DNA from: Casuarius casuarius
Taxonomy: Eukaryota; Chordata; Aves; Casuariiformes; Casuariidae
Direction: 5' to 3'
Length of the DNA: 64,000 nucleotides
NCBI GenBank assembly: GCA_003342895.1
Contig: PTFA01000035.1
Location: 287,381 to 351,380, forward strand
In this document: in pieces, positions 12,480 through 26,200 of the stretch
Layout: the number at the start of each line of letters is the position of its first letter
Position numbering within the stretch: the first letter of the stretch is position 1
Translations under genes and position numbers: made by a program
The notes under the pieces: generated by a model
Databases searched by the model: none
What the model was told of the DNA's origin: nothing
The model's input: only the letters and a program-made list of their open reading frames with translations

Positions 12480-12660
12480 GCAGTGACCCGCTCACTTGTC
12501 AGTCGGGCTGAGGGGGAGGCGGCGCCGGCGGGAGCCCCGCTCAGGCCCCGGGGTCGGCAGGAGCCCCGCTCAGGCCCCGGGGTCGGCGCAGGCCTGACGC
12601 GGCCCCCAAGCACGGCACCGCTGCTGCTTGCTGGCACCACTTGGCTGCACGAGCCGCCAG
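12480..12660. promoter_or_regulatory. Small GC/CpG-rich patch
   Basis: A short GC-rich block contains GGCGGCGCCGGCGGG and several CpGs, including a 29-bp tandem duplication. It lies about 3 kb from the stronger CpG island at 15.8-16.1 kb. The overlapping open frames on both strands are rich in Pro, Ala, Gly and Arg, as expected for chance translation of GC-rich DNA. It may be a regulatory patch or a GC-rich minisatellite seed. No splice-site evidence supports a coding exon here. Confidence 0.3.
12531..12587 (+). repeat. 29-bp GC-rich tandem duplication
   Basis: Two adjacent copies begin GGAGCCCCGCTCAGGCCCCG, at 12531 and 12560, and are identical across the 28 bases that can be compared. Period is 29 bp. 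A perfect match suggests a recent duplication or one maintained by slippage. Confidence 0.93.
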
Positions 12661-13298
12661 CGGATCAGTGGGGAGCAGATGCCCAGAGCACCGGATTACA
12701 TGGAGAAGGGCCTGGTGAGAAGGTGCTGCTGTGATTCACCTTCAGCAAGCCTGTCCAACAACAGACATAGAAAGGAAGGAGAAAAACCAGCTGCCACCAC
12801 CTCCTCCACTTCAGGGCTCGCACTGAGGTTGCTCTCAAGTGGCACAGATTTTGTGCACGATAAAACAGACTAATCCAAGAGTCATTAGAGACTTACAGGG
12901 ATCTCCCTAGATCTGGAAGTATATGGCTAAAGGGATGCACGGATATTTTGTTTCCAAAATTGCTAGGTGACACCCCCCTAGAGATCAATACCACCGATGA
13001 GCAAAGCAGCGAAGAACGCAGATTTTGTTCCTAGAGCAGCACAGTACTGAACGCGGCTCAAGTGAGTAAAAGCAAGGAGGAATTGCATTTTATCACTGAA
13101 GGGAACGATTACCACCAGCTCCACGAGTAACAGACAAGATCAGTTTACTGAGCACTTTAAAATAAACCCTCTTCAAAATACAGTCATACTGTTTAATATT
13201 TGCAAATACAGCCTTCCATAGGTTCCCACACCAGCACACCAGGAATGCAGCCTGGAGGAGACCTTGCCTCTCAACTTTGCACCCAGCGATCTGCAAAG

Positions 13299-13340
13299 GG
13301 TTGGGGGGAGGAGGAGGAGGCAGGAAGGAAGGGAAGAGGG
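13299..13340 (+). repeat. Polypurine GGA-type tract
   Basis: An almost pure G/A stretch built from GGA and GGAA units, interrupted only by TT near 13301 and a C at 13321. It is a low-complexity tract and the source of a Pro/Leu/Ser-rich chance frame on the other strand. Confidence 0.8.
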
Positions 13341-15754
13341 ACAAAACCTCCTGAACAAACCTCCACTTGACACAATGCAGCAACAGAGGGAAGATGACAT
13401 TGAAGACACCTCACAAGGACGGAACCAACTTTCGGGGGGAGCTTGCAAAAAAAGCAGCAACAAAACAGAGCAGTGCTCCAGGCAGTGGGGTCCTCTCAGA
13501 GCAAACACTGCAGCTGCTGTGCACTAGCATTGTAGCAGACAAACGATTCCTAAAAGCGTGCTGCAGCTCAGTCTCCAAGCAGCACCTGCCTTCCCAGAGG
13601 GTGAAGAGTCTGGAGAGGAAACAGCTCCCTCTAGCACTAAAAAGTTTAGAACTGAAATTTAACTAACAAATTCCAGCATCATTCCTTTCATTAAGCTCCC
13701 AATGCCGCAAGATACAGAAAGCTAGAGCAGAGTCAGCCAAAAGAGCTGAATATATTTTCATTTATTGCCACTAGGCACTGCACATTTCCATTCAGGTCGC
13801 AGCATTAAAATGTAGGAAAGCAATTTCCTTCTCCAACCCCCAAAACAAACAAACAAAACCCCACTGAATTATCCCATTAGTCATCTCAGTTTTCCATTTA
13901 TCCCAGAAAAACCTATGCTTTTTTCAAGCAAACATTAACATATTCATTATCGAGCATAAGTGTTTTATAGCTGTTTCAACTTCTCAAATTAAAAGCGAGT
14001 TACTGTAATTTAAGAGTTCTTCAGAAATTTTTGCACCAGGTGTTTTAAAATCCTAAATAGATTCAGAATGCTTGAAACAGGGAAGTTATAAAAGGCATTT
14101 TACAGAACTTAAGCATGCCAGCTATGCAATTTTCAGTTCTGATATTCTACATAACTGCCAAGAAGCTAAAAACAATTAAAATCCTCAGGAAAAGAACTCT
14201 GTCTTTCAAAAATAACATGATTTGCCTTCATGATTTAAACAGGAGAGTTGAACAAAATCTTACAAGCAGCAACTAAATTCAGTCACACTGTGGCTTAAAC
14301 AAACGTTTTTGGACAACGCACAATGTTCCTGAAAACTACCTTTAACATTTATCCATAGCATATGTAGAGGCATGCAGGTGACAGCAGCAATTTGATGCAC
14401 TTTTTCTACTGCATTAGTTTTTAAAATAAATTCATTCAAATTACCACAAGGTGGCAGACTGAGCCATCAAAAGTTCAGAGCCAAGGTAATTTTCTTTACA
14501 CACACTTTCTCCTTTCATTTTAAAAACATCCAATACTTTGTAACAGCTTATAAAAGCCAGAAGGAGCAAAGCTAATTTTAACCAATACAGCTGATAAAAT
14601 ACTCTGCTACAATAAGCTACATTGATAAAAAAGCACTGGGAGCCACAGACTTTCTGCTTTCAACCCCTATCCAGTCAGAGAAACTTTAAAAAGATGACTG
14701 CAATAACAACGTACAGACTCAGTAGGTCTTGCTACATAAAGACTTTTGGCAACAGTTTGAAAGAAATACATCAACAGAAACTCTAAAAGCAGAAATTAAA
14801 TTAATACAAGCAAAAATTACCATAGTTAAAAAATTTTTTTCTTTCTTTAGACAAAGAAGCAGGCCAGAAGACTGGAATCTAATCTACACTTAAATGTCTA
14901 CAACAACCAAAGTTGTACACTTGACCACCGTATGGGGAGCAGTCTGAAGCTTGCTTAATCCGCTGTTGTTTCTCAGTGTGCGTCAGTGGTGTCAGCTGGC
15001 TCAGTTTAAAGTTCTGCCTAAGCTTTGGGACAGAACAGAGACTCAAGTCTAACAGCTCAGCTTCAACTAGGTCTGCAAAAACATATCTGTCTGCAACCTT
15101 ACCTGTGCTCTTAATTATAACAAAAAGTCTGCATATGATTACGTACAGATATTTCTAATCATTTTACTCTGGTTTCAACCGTTTTGGCAAGGCCAACTAC
15201 CCAAGCCAGATAAACCAAAATAAGAATGCTGGCCCCAAATTCTCACTGGTTTAATTCAGAAAATGCTACTTTACTGAAGTGAAAGATAGACACACATCAA
15301 AATTTACCACTCCGGAGTGAAAAATTTACACCGCTCTCAAAAAACTGCAGACTTCTAGTTTTTTCAGTCCTGGTTTGCTTTAAGATGGGAAACTACCATC
15401 CTAATTCAACTATTCATCCTTGCCACAGCTAAAAGGCAAAGTGCTGACCTGAGAAATTCAATGCTCTATTACGAAAGAAATTTGCTCATTTCTCCAAAAG
15501 TGTAGCAAATGCAGAGATGCTTTCTCTTTCCTCTTACAATAGTTTTTTTTATTATTTTAAATTAAAGAGTAAGAAAAAAATACAAGCTAATTTCTTAATT
15601 CACCACCTTCAATAAAAGCTTCTCAAAGTACCTAACGTTCATCTGAGCCTCAAAATTACCTGCTATACAGCTATTTCTGAAAGGTTGATCTTCATTAAAA
15701 TGATTCTTCACCTCTAACTCATATTAAGCTGGCCAATACTAAAATCTGAGGGTA

Positions 15755-16095
15755 TCCGTGGGCTTCAAGCAGCGGACGCGGGCGCAGCTCGGCAGACGCG
15801 CTCCGCAGCCTCACCCCTCGGCCACGGCACGCCGCTCCCGTGGGAGACCGCACCCGAACGCCGAGTTTCGGGGTTGCGAGCCTGGGAGGTCCCCCCCTCC
15901 CGCCCCTGCCCTCGGCGGCGCTGCTGCCACCTCCCTCGCATCAGCGCTAGCCCTCGCGCCGTCGCAGAGCAGGAGCTAATGTCAAACGCTTTTCGCGGCA
16001 GCAGCGTGAGCTGCCCGCGCTGCAGTCGCAAGGTAGGTCCAACGCGTCCTGCAGCTGCACGAGCTCCAGCGCCACGAAGGCAAAGGCGCATCTGG
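15755..16095. promoter_or_regulatory. Compact CpG island, possible internal or alternative promoter
   Basis: By eye I count roughly 40 CpG dinucleotides in about 330 bp. The flanks are AT-rich and nearly CpG-free, so the island stands out sharply. GC boxes and GCGC runs are frequent and no TATA box is obvious. Good splice donors lie on both strands next to it: AAG|GTAGGT on the + strand at 16032/16033, and GCAG|GTAATT on the minus strand just below 15660. Either could end a first exon. The ORFs inside it (for example 15874-16116 + and 15765-16091 -) are typical chance frames of GC-rich DNA and are not annotated. The reading as a promoter is inference; an orphan island or enhancer is also possible. 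Confidence 0.5.
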
Positions 16096-17264
16096 CTGCA
16101 GAAGGTGGGACCTTAACGTCTCAAACTGGTTTAAATAGGTCATGAAATCACTAGTATCCTAGAAGGCAGGCATTTGCAGTTTTACTATGGCCGAGTACAC
16201 ACTTACTGAGCTTAAGTCTTAGAAGTGGGACCTTCCTTTTCTCTTCTCAACTATTTTAATGCATTTTCCCTCAATCCATGGTACACTAACAAGTGCAACA
16301 ATGCCACATTTGTCTTCCTTGCAAGAAATAAAACTGCCGTCTGTTGCTACAGTCTTGGCTCTCTGTCCTTGGAGCTGCATGATCCCAGCCTTTTCCCTTT
16401 ATTTTTGGCATCCAGCACTAGAGCTCATTGGCCCCTTAGCCACTCCGCTAGCTATGCCAAGCATTATTTTCCCTGTTTCTTATATCATTTACCACTTGTC
16501 TAGCTGCCTGTACTGGCTCACTAGGGCCAAAGCAGTGCCAGTACTGCCAAAAGGAAGAGGCTAGACTTCAGTAACATCAATTCATCTGGCTTAAACAGCT
16601 ACAGAAGCTCAGTCAGGCCGTTGACACAGATTTCATGGTTAGTTTAGCTGAGACAGCTGAAGCAGCCACCATGCCTTACTTCCGATTAACCCTTTTGCCA
16701 GAAATTTCTGTCTCCACAGAAGAGGCACAGAACAGCCGTCTGTTTACACGAACCAGTTCACATCTGGTTTACGCTAACGCAGCTCAGGAGAGGACACAAG
16801 GCAGCTCCAGTAAGACCGGCCAGGAGGCAGCAACCTCCGGCAGAGAAGCAGGGCAGAGCGAGGGTGGGAGCTACGTCAGGCAGCCCCACCAAAGCCGTCT
16901 CCAAATGCAGGACTTCGACCTGGGAGCAAGCTCACGTCTTCCAAATATTAGATTGTCAAAAAACAGGGCCAAAACCAGCACCAGACTTATTCCAAGGCCA
17001 AAAAAAACAAACAAAAAAAACAGTATTGCTGATACCAACAACCTTGTCATGCCCAAAGGAAGACAAAGTATTCTACCTGCAGCTTCCCAGCAGATGAAAA
17101 AAATCCAACGAGTTCGTAATTGCTGCGTAGGAGCATGCCCCGGTATGCACGGGCTTATTAGTGAGCCATACCAAGAGTAATTTGTTGGAGAGATTAAAAT
17201 GAACTACTTGTCGCGTAATGTAAAGTTTGACATTTTATTTCAGTCTTTTACGTCAAGATGTTTC

Positions 17265-17288
17265 GGGCGGGGGGAGGGAAGGGGAGGG
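17265..17288 (+). other. G-run block with G-quadruplex potential
   Basis: The + strand has five runs of three or more G separated by 1-2 nt loops: GGG, C, then six G, A, GGG, AA, GGGG, A, GGG. This meets the usual G3+ short-loop pattern. On the inferred minus-strand transcript it would be C-rich, so folding would be in the + DNA strand only. Confidence 0.7.
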
Positions 17289-20200
17289 CCTGCTGCCAGA
17301 ATCCAAACTCATATAGTACACTTGAAGATAAATTACTTAATAAGTTACTTTTAAACTGAACTGAAAGCTATCACAGTATTTCCGCTGCAAGACATCCTCC
17401 CTAGCGTACAGCATTCTGCGTAGAGATCTGTGGCTCAAAAAAATAAAGCCAAAGTTAGAGAAAAAAAATTTGCTGATCTGATGATGAATTAGGAGCCAGA
17501 CAGATATAACTGAAATATTTAAAGAAGTAGAAACGTTCCATGTGCTAAGTAGCCCAAACTGGTATTTCTACAAATGAAATTCCACAGGACATCCTTTCTG
17601 GATGAGTATAGATGAGCTAATTTATTTCTGTAAGTTTATCTGATACAACCATTTCCTTTCTATCAGTCTAGTTTGAACTGTAAAAGAAATTTAAGTTTTA
17701 TTAAAAACTAATAAAAGCTCATGCCTGACCATGGAATGAAACTGCTAATTCCTAATACATTCAGTTTCTAAGCATAGCCTGGGACTCAAGCCTTGGCCTA
17801 CCCGCTTTGTATAACAGCCAATTAGCATCTCTTTTAACCAAGCCCCATCTTTCTAAAACTGAGGTCTGATTCTTCAGACAAAACACCCAGAGGATCAGGT
17901 GACACTGCTCTCTGGAATGAGCTCCCCTCCCGCAGGAGCAGCACCACCAGCTCCCAGACACGCTGCAAGCCAGGGATTTCAAAATTCATGCCACCCCTCA
18001 CCGCAGATTTAAGGGGAGGCAATTCAGCAGAGTCGCTCCGATAAGCAGAGTCATAGCATACTATTATCATCCCTTCCTGTTCTTTTGCTTGACATAAGAA
18101 AAATGCAGAGTGGAGGGTTGGAAAGCAAGAATGAGCAGTGCTGGAGACAGCTGGGGAGCAAAGCTATGAATACAGGGCAGGAGGCAAATGTTTGTCAGCA
18201 GAGTTATTTTGCTGTCTCCAGTCTGTCACCCTCGACATCAGCCTATTCTGTCTTTACATAAACTGCGTCTCCCAGGCAGTAGCTTGGCTTATCCCAGAGC
18301 TGCAGCTTTCAAAGACAATCAAAGACCTTGAAACTGAGGAGTTTTTTGAAAACAAATATCTTATTATCCATATTCAAAACAGGTGACAAAATTGCAGAAT
18401 TTGACTGCGATTAAAAGGCAGCTCTTAAACCTAAACATCTCTTAAACCTGTCACCTGCTAAATTAGCTAGTTTAGAACTTCAACTGACTATGTAAACTTC
18501 TGAAAACTTTCAATATCTTAAATCTATACTGAATTTGTCTCACCTAACACACGTCACGATAGTTCAGAAAATTTGTGACGGACCTTTACACCGCAGTAAT
18601 CAGGTATCGCTAAGCTTGGGAACCAGCCTTGATCTGGAAGGCAGTTTATAGGCAGCAATCCAACGTAAGTGTTCACCTCCTCTGCTCGAGTCGAGCAAGG
18701 GAAAAGAAATATAGAAATATAGAAAATAAATTGTTAAGACTTGCTGACACACTAAAATTGTTATTATTAGCTGGGGGGGGCAGGGAGGACATTTGTTCTG
18801 GTTACAAATGAATTTTTCAAAATGGATCAGGAACAGGAGGAAAAGGCAGTTTTAATCTGGAATTGAAGTACCCACACATGACACTAATCAGGAACAACTC
18901 CAAAACCTTGTAAATATTAAGAAGAAATCACATTCTCTTGGTTTGCCTTAACTAGGAATTGTGCCAGTACAGAATAAAAATATGCTTCTCCAAAGTCTGC
19001 AACTGCATTACTGCCTCTAAATATCAGAGGCTGCAAAGATACCACTGGATCATGGTAGACTAGCTGTGGAGAAACAAGATGGACAGTGGGACGTTTAAGT
19101 CAGCCTTCCTGTGTCTCAACTGTATTTTGTTTGGTTTGAGAATTTTGAGAATATGCTTCACGCGAAAGAAAATTCCACTAGAAGCCTATTTTTGCATTTT
19201 TAGATTTTTCCTAATGGAAATGGGTTTAAAAGTCTCCATTTCTACGTAGTGCCTCACAGATTTACATATGATACTACAAACAGCTCTAGGTTTTCAATCC
19301 TTCCAGCAGAACCTGCTCAAATGTATGAAAATGGAACTGGCAAGTTCAATGACCCACCCATATACACCAACAGATTTTTAATACTAGCTCAAAATTAGTA
19401 CAATTGATTCAACATATCCTCCTGCTCATAAAGCTTTCAGCAGAATAAAGCAAAGAAATCAAGACATTCATGATTATAATCATCCTATGAGATGGGGATA
19501 AACGTGGAAAGGCTAGATGGGAAATTAAAGCCTGCCATCTCACAGAAGTCATTGAAAAAACTAATGAACAGAGGAAATTACAGGGTAGTGCTGTGCATTT
19601 CTTGTCTGCTTTCAAGACTCTCAGAAGTCAGACAATTAAATGCTTAATACAAAAGCATAAGGTTCTGCAGTCAGAAATCCAGCTTTTGGTCGCAAGTCCA
19701 AATGCAAACAAAATGGTTTCATGATTTCACTATAAAAGATGTCGCCTACGGACTACACAGTCCGTTATTATGAAAGGCACTTAAGTTATTCACCATTAAA
19801 AAAAATACATAATTGCCTTTCCCCTCCTTTTCAATATTTATAGCCAACAGTTGGAAGCTTATATTAAATCCGTTCTATCCATTTTCACATTCATTGCACA
19901 AACATTCATGTCTTTTGTTGCACAGTTTTGCCAGTTCCTAGGGGGGTTGGTTTGCTTTTGTAATGCTAAGGAGAGTCTCAGATCATTCTGAGACAGCCTG
20001 TTATTTGTCCCATGTTTTCTATTAGTTATAAGGAGCAAGACTTCAATATCCTACTAAAGAAAAATCAATCTAGGGATAACAAATTTATCAGCTACTAAAC
20101 ATAGTGGGATTTATTTTTAAACAACTATTTGTAGCAAGAGATGAGCATTCTACAAATGCATCTAAACACAGAGGACTATAACGATCGGTAACCTTTTACC

Positions 20201-23200
20201 AAAAAATGAGAAACAAAGACCTAAGTGGGGAAATTGAAGTGATACACAAGAATCCTGGAGTAAACAACTAAAAGGCAACTCCTACTAGGCTCCAGCCATG
20301 CTGAGAACAAAGGAAGGATGATAGAAACATTTAAATAGGACCTCAAGCTAGAGGATATCAGTGAAAGCAAATAGGGTGGTGAGAGAAAGGAGAACAGCAT
20401 ATCCGGGGGGACTGCCTACTAAAAACAGGGCTGGTGGCAAGCTGCGCTGAAAGGATCCCACAGGACCCCTCAGGGAGATTAAGATAAAACAATACTCAGA
20501 TAATTTTGTTTGTTTTTTAGGATGCTTAATTAGTCCACAGCTTTTTTCCAAAGCAGCCAGGGTTAACGTAGCCGATACCAGTTTAAGCACAAGAACTGCG
20601 GGTGACAAACCAGGCATAACCAAAACACAGTTTTACACAAATTTCCACAAAGGAAGCACATCACTCAACATTAGGGCTAGACAAGAGCTTGACAAAATTT
20701 TGGTGGTAGTGGGCAAGAGCAATCGATTTTCTGGGAAGCTGGAATTGCTGTAAAGCTTAGATCAGGGTATTTCAAGAATACCCATTAGAACCAAGTGGTA
20801 ACTGCAGCTACACAGTATTATTTCTCCAAATGCATCATTAAAAACAATCAATGATAAACACTTTGTAGCTTACCGAGTATATATGCACTGGTATTTGCAG
20901 TACACCAAACTTGTTAAGAGATGCAAGTATTGCAAATGACTGGAAAAATCACAAGCAAACAAGCTGTAGTGACGTTAAAGAGCTCTGTTATTTGTCAACT
21001 GATCTGTGTTAACTGCCCATGTGAACATTTTAAGCTTATCATTGCAAACAAGCTTATATATTTAGTAACAGGCTAGGAACACAGACAATGTTGTGTGCAG
21101 CCGATGAAGGGTAACCTGTTAAGGCACTTCAACGCAATCAGTTGTGGTTGCCTGTCCATACCCAAAGCTGCGATGGTCCCGCTGCTCATGTTTCATCTAA
21201 CTTCTCCACAGTATTAGCACTTCTACCTTCTTCTGAAGGCAAGACTTTTGCATAGGCCTAATTGTGCTTTTGCAACTCAAAAGTGTAGTTATGAATCACA
21301 ATCTTCTTTCTTCAGCCCTGTCCTGAGTGCTGAAAGTCATAAAACCCCTCCCTCTGCTTTTCGCGCTTCTCCAATGTCAAGCAAAACTAGAAACCCCCCG
21401 AATCACAACCCTCACGTGCTTGTTGAGAAAAGCCATCCCCAAGGACGATTCAGTACTAATTCAGTCAGCAATACGCCTGTTCCAGAAGTCACCTACAGCA
21501 GAAGAATATCCCTCGCCCTGCAACCTGAGGTTTTCCAGCAGTCCCCTCAGCCCTGAAGGCGACCCCCAGTAATCCCTTCCAGAAATTACGGGCTGCAGCT
21601 GACATCATCGACTAATGAGCTTAATTGGGGATGAGGTCTTTGCTGCCGCTTGCGAGTTTATTGCCATGACAACCCACAGATGGAAACAAAAGAAACCAAC
21701 AGGCACTGCAAGCAGGGCGCTGCACTGCCAGAACTTACAACAGAAATATCTCGGCAGTACTATAATCAACTCAAAGGGTAGCAAGTTATTTTATATGGCT
21801 GGCCTACAATCAACCAAAGCAAAAATACAGGACAAAAATGAAGTTCTGCCCTCCCACTACTGAGGCAACAGTCAGTATGTTAACTCAAGTAAAACTGCGT
21901 AGTTCCTTTTTGGCTTGGAGGGCTTTGTTTTTAGTTGAAAGAAATCATATTTCACTATTTATGCTTACGAATCAAAAAATGAAGAGCCAACAAAAACACG
22001 AGGAAGGGGGAAGAAAGGATTAGAGCACAAATATTTTTCAAAGGTTCATACCCCGATACACACTCGTTACATTCATGCATTTAAACAAAGCCTTAAGACT
22101 GATTCAGACTGATGCAACTTTTCCAACATTTAAGGATGCTGCTCCTATTAGTTTAGCTGATACTTTCAAGAAAAGCTTCGTAGTTTGATTTCATGTTTTA
22201 AAAAGCAATAGCAAAGAATCACTCTGATGTATTTTTTTGGAGCAGCCAATTTTACAGCACCACAATATTTCAGAGCATTTTGTCTAGCAGATATTAACTC
22301 TACTTGAGGCATCGACAGTAGGCCACACGAAAAGTATTCCCAGACTATCAGGCAAATGGTCATACTGAAGCAAGTATTTGCATATCAAATCGATCCTCAC
22401 CCAGAAAGTTATCTCAAAGGCTGCTAGTGGCTACATCCCCCTCTATGCAAACATGGCACACATTAGAAAAACGTTAAAGTACTTTGCACAGAATAATCTC
22501 CCAGCCTCCAGTGATTTGTTAGCTCAGGTATTCCCAAAACAGAAGCTGGTTTAATAACTTCTAATTCCTATCTTTTTGTTTTTTCCCCTACTGTAAGTGA
22601 TTTTTTATGTTGCATCACTTTGGGATGAATCAATTTCCCAAGCCCAGATGGGCTTACTGGAGGTACTGCTCTCATCCAACCTCGGCGGATGTTTGTACTC
22701 CTGGAAGCAGGAGGCCAACGGCCTTAGAAATCTTCAAGTCAAATGGGACAAATACCCATAGAGGTTAGACACCCGTAACCTTAACGTGGGGTTTAGGCAT
22801 GGCCCTCTTAGGTGACTGTTCTGTGACCTAACTGGAGCTCTGTGAACCCAAGTAGCATAAAACAACACTAAAAGAAGTTCCTATTGCCAAACGGGTTGGA
22901 CCTTCTCGCTCTCCTTTGCACTAGGAGCTTGTCTGACCACTCAGGTAGCCAACTCGACTTGCTAATAACCCCTCCTCTTTCCCTCAAGCTAACGCTCGAG
23001 ATGATCAGAGTTCAGTCAACAGGGGCCAAGAGAGTACCACAGTCAGCACAAGCGAAGCTGCCCACGGGGTGAACGGGAAGCAAGGCCACCCTTTCCTGGG
23101 GACAGCCAGATGACGTGGGCTCAGCCCATCCTCTCGGGCTGGGCCACGCAGCGGTGCGGCGAAGCCACACGCAGCACCTTCAGCCAATACAGCAGTTTAT

Positions 23201-26200
23201 CCTAATGGCTGAATAGCGGCTCACTGCCTTTAAGGGAAAGGGCTTGATTCTGTCTTGTTTCAGTCTGTACTTGACACTACCCAAAAGGGAAAAGCAGCAG
23301 GAAGAGTGCAGAAGTTTAAAGACGAGAGAAATTGTGTGCCGAAACGTCACCAGAGCACTGCGCCAGCCTCCGAGGGTGCCCTTCGGGGGAACAAGCCATC
23401 CAGACTGCTTTGCCTGTACTGTCAAACTGCGCTCCGAGGGGAATTTGCAGACACCTCGTGTTTAGCACTCCCCATCGCCAGCCCCACACAGTTCTTCGCT
23501 CAGTGCTGGGAAGTCCCTTATCGCATCACGTGTGCTGAAGGGCCTCAGATAAACTCACTTCTCTGTGTCAGACAGCTCAAAACCGAGACCTCACAGCTAT
23601 TTTCTTTGAGTCTAGAGCTCTGTGCCTTAAAACACTGCATTTGTACCACAGGTTACAGAGACAGTCATAGGTAAATGATTCCCAAAGAAAGGGCTGTGAA
23701 TAAAGCTGATCTATTGCTCCCTCTGGTAAGCTCTGCCTTGGCTCGCTTTGGATTTTTTGTCTAATAACCTGACCAACAGTTAAATCTCAACTGCTTAGTA
23801 GGTCACTTGATTCTTTTTCCCCCCCCCGACATACTTCTAAAGCAATTTCTGTGTACAAATACTCGGCTGCATGGAATAGCTTTCACTTGGAGACACTATC
23901 AGCTGTTTCTTTGGGATTGCAGGATTCTTAGTTAAGAGCATACGGCAACCCATTTGCAATGACTGCATCTGCTCTACAAACTCTCTGCCTAACAAGATAC
24001 TTTAATTTATAACAACTTTTAACAAGATACCCAGCTGTCATGTCACAACTGACTGATTTTTTTTTTTTTAAGTTCCCAAGAATGCCATCCCATTTGTCAC
24101 GTTAGCCTCTCCCCCACCACCAGACCCTCACGTTCTAGCTCCCCCGGACATTCACGAGTCAGCGGGTGGTGCAGCTGTCAAAGGACAAATGGGCAGTTTT
24201 GTGGAACAGGAACTGAACATCGGACATCTGAAAACCCCATCCGCAGCACAGCGGCAAGCCGTCTCTCAGGATCTTAATCCAACCCATATTAAAGGGAAAC
24301 TGGTCTTAAGACTTCTTGGTGTTTTCAGAGTGATGTCACATGTCACATTCTTTGCTTAGTGTAAGTTAACTAAGCGGAGTTAGATAACGCTAAACTCCTT
24401 GCATATAACAAAACACATACCTCGGTTTCACAACAGCGTATTTTTGCCCAGATCTTACATTTCATTATTTGCAAAGTTGTAAATCAAGCCTTGGTAGGGA
24501 AAAGCCTACCAGATGTTTTGCAAATCAGTTTAGGCTGAGCACATGACAGCCATCAATTTACCAAATCTTAACAAGATACTACCTGTCAACTGATAGGCAA
24601 CAAGTATTTTAACACAGAAGGTGTACCTTTACTGCAGCTTAAATTCATGCATTCTAAAATCGGACATATCAAAAGCATGCACATTCCCTATTAGAGGCTT
24701 CTTACTTGCCAAGTTACTAGTTTACTGTCAAGGCTGACAATTCGGTTTTTAACACCAACAGAATAGTCAAAGCATCACAGTGAAACGTCACGTCCCTCTC
24801 CAAAGTACTCTGATCCAAGACGGGTGTGTTCTCTCCCATCATCGTGCCCTACAAAAACACTTGCAATACTGTTAGCCATCCAAATCTAAATAGGTTCAAG
24901 CACGTCAGTATCTAGACATTCCTAAGAGTGTATTAAGCAACATGACTAACATTAATTACCTGTTTGCACAGGCCTAGAATGTCCAAAAACGAGAAAAAGA
25001 CAAACATCTTGCCACTCCTTTTCCTGAGCCTCGCACAAGAACATAGGGGTGGCAGATTTCAAACACAGCTAACATTTCCTGGCTTATGATACTAGACCAC
25101 AAAGAAAACACAGAGAGCTAAGCAGAAGCATTACCATCTCCTCCAGAAAGCAGGTGGTCGCCCAGCAGGCTTACTCCAGGCGTGCCCGGTGGGACTTGTG
25201 GCTGCACCGTACTCACTAGCACTCAGTTTTGGGCACAGGGGGAAGAGGGAACATTGGTGACAGCGTGACAAAGGCAGAGGTGTCCTATAAAAACCAGGCA
25301 CGGCGCCCAAGTTAAATCAGCTCCCGGGCTGCAGAGCGCTGGGAGGGTGACGCCCAGCCCTGCGCTGCTCGGCAAGAGGAAGGGAGAGCCAGGCGGGCTT
25401 ATTAGCTTTGGCCTCCACTGGCCTTGTGCTGGCACCTGCAGAGCTAATTACTGTTTCTGCACTTCACTCGCCAACCCCACTGGGTAGGGCTTATTAAGGC
25501 AGGAGCAGCACGATACCCAAAACGGTCTCCATACATTTAAATAGCACTTCTCTGCTAGCAAAATAAGCCACTGGCACCCTGGGGAGTGAGGTGCAGACCA
25601 GACAGGGACTCAGCTCAGGTGTGACAAGAGACAGATCGAAACTGCGTGGAAAGCCAAAGCGTCTCTGTATCCTGCTCAGCACCTCCAGGGCTAGAAACGT
25701 GGCTCAGGAGTTGCTCATATGGTCCCTACGCTGCCACAAGCTTGCCCTGGAGCACTCCTCGCGCCCTCCCACAGTGCTGCGTCTCAGCTAAAGCATCCCG
25801 CTGGACCCCACTTCTCTCAGAGATCATCCCAGCAGGTGTAATACGGGTAACACAGCCAAGAGGTAAGTCTTTAAGGCTTGAGACTTTTGCCTTGTAAACC
25901 CACCTCATCAGTTACATTTTACACAGAGCAGGACTATTATACTACTAGTGTCCAATATACCCAAAGGGTGGCTTGCCTCTCAGATTTTAAATAATTAAAT
26001 GATTAGTGAGCTCAGGCAAATTGTCTAGTTAAGAAACAGTAGATAGATTGTGAACTTTTCATGCACAATAGTTAATACAACTACAGCGTTTTAAGGTTAT
26101 AACCTATGCCACTGTTTTTACGTACAGGACCCATGCATTACATCAAACACTTGTGCCAAAAAGAAGCTTCAAATCTGTCATGTTAGTCCCTCTACCTTCC

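Larger units (their letters stand above)
10932..15754. other. Upstream intron-like DNA with GC patch
   Basis: AT-rich DNA interrupted by the GC patch near 12.5 kb and a purine tract near 13.3 kb. No exon ending in phase 0 with strong splice sites was found that could precede the exon at 10861-10931. Confidence 0.5.

Noticed and set aside
15765..16116. Open frames on both strands across the CpG island
   Set aside because: Ala/Arg/Pro-rich frames in several phases at once are typical of CpG-island DNA and do not indicate coding.
16635..17180. 181-codon + strand open frame, among the longest in the window
   Set aside because: Mixed low-complexity composition, no recognisable domain, Met without supporting context, and no splice or polyadenylation support. 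It lies in a slightly GC-richer stretch where stops are rarer.
17905..17990. + strand frame containing LWNELP, resembling the C-terminal end of LINE reverse transcriptases
   Set aside because: The match is only six residues, with no flanking RT sequence and no repeat tail nearby.
20874..20909. 36-nt minus-strand segment (FGVLQIPVHIYS) with the donor TCG|GTAAGC
   Set aside because: The acceptor is only moderate, and several similar short in-frame segments turn up in this scan, so chance is sufficient.
25142..25210. Minus-strand frame reading PQVPPGTPGVSLLGDHLL before an ATG|GTAATG donor
   Set aside because: The preceding AG has no polypyrimidine tract, and the Pro/Gly-rich reading follows from local GC content.
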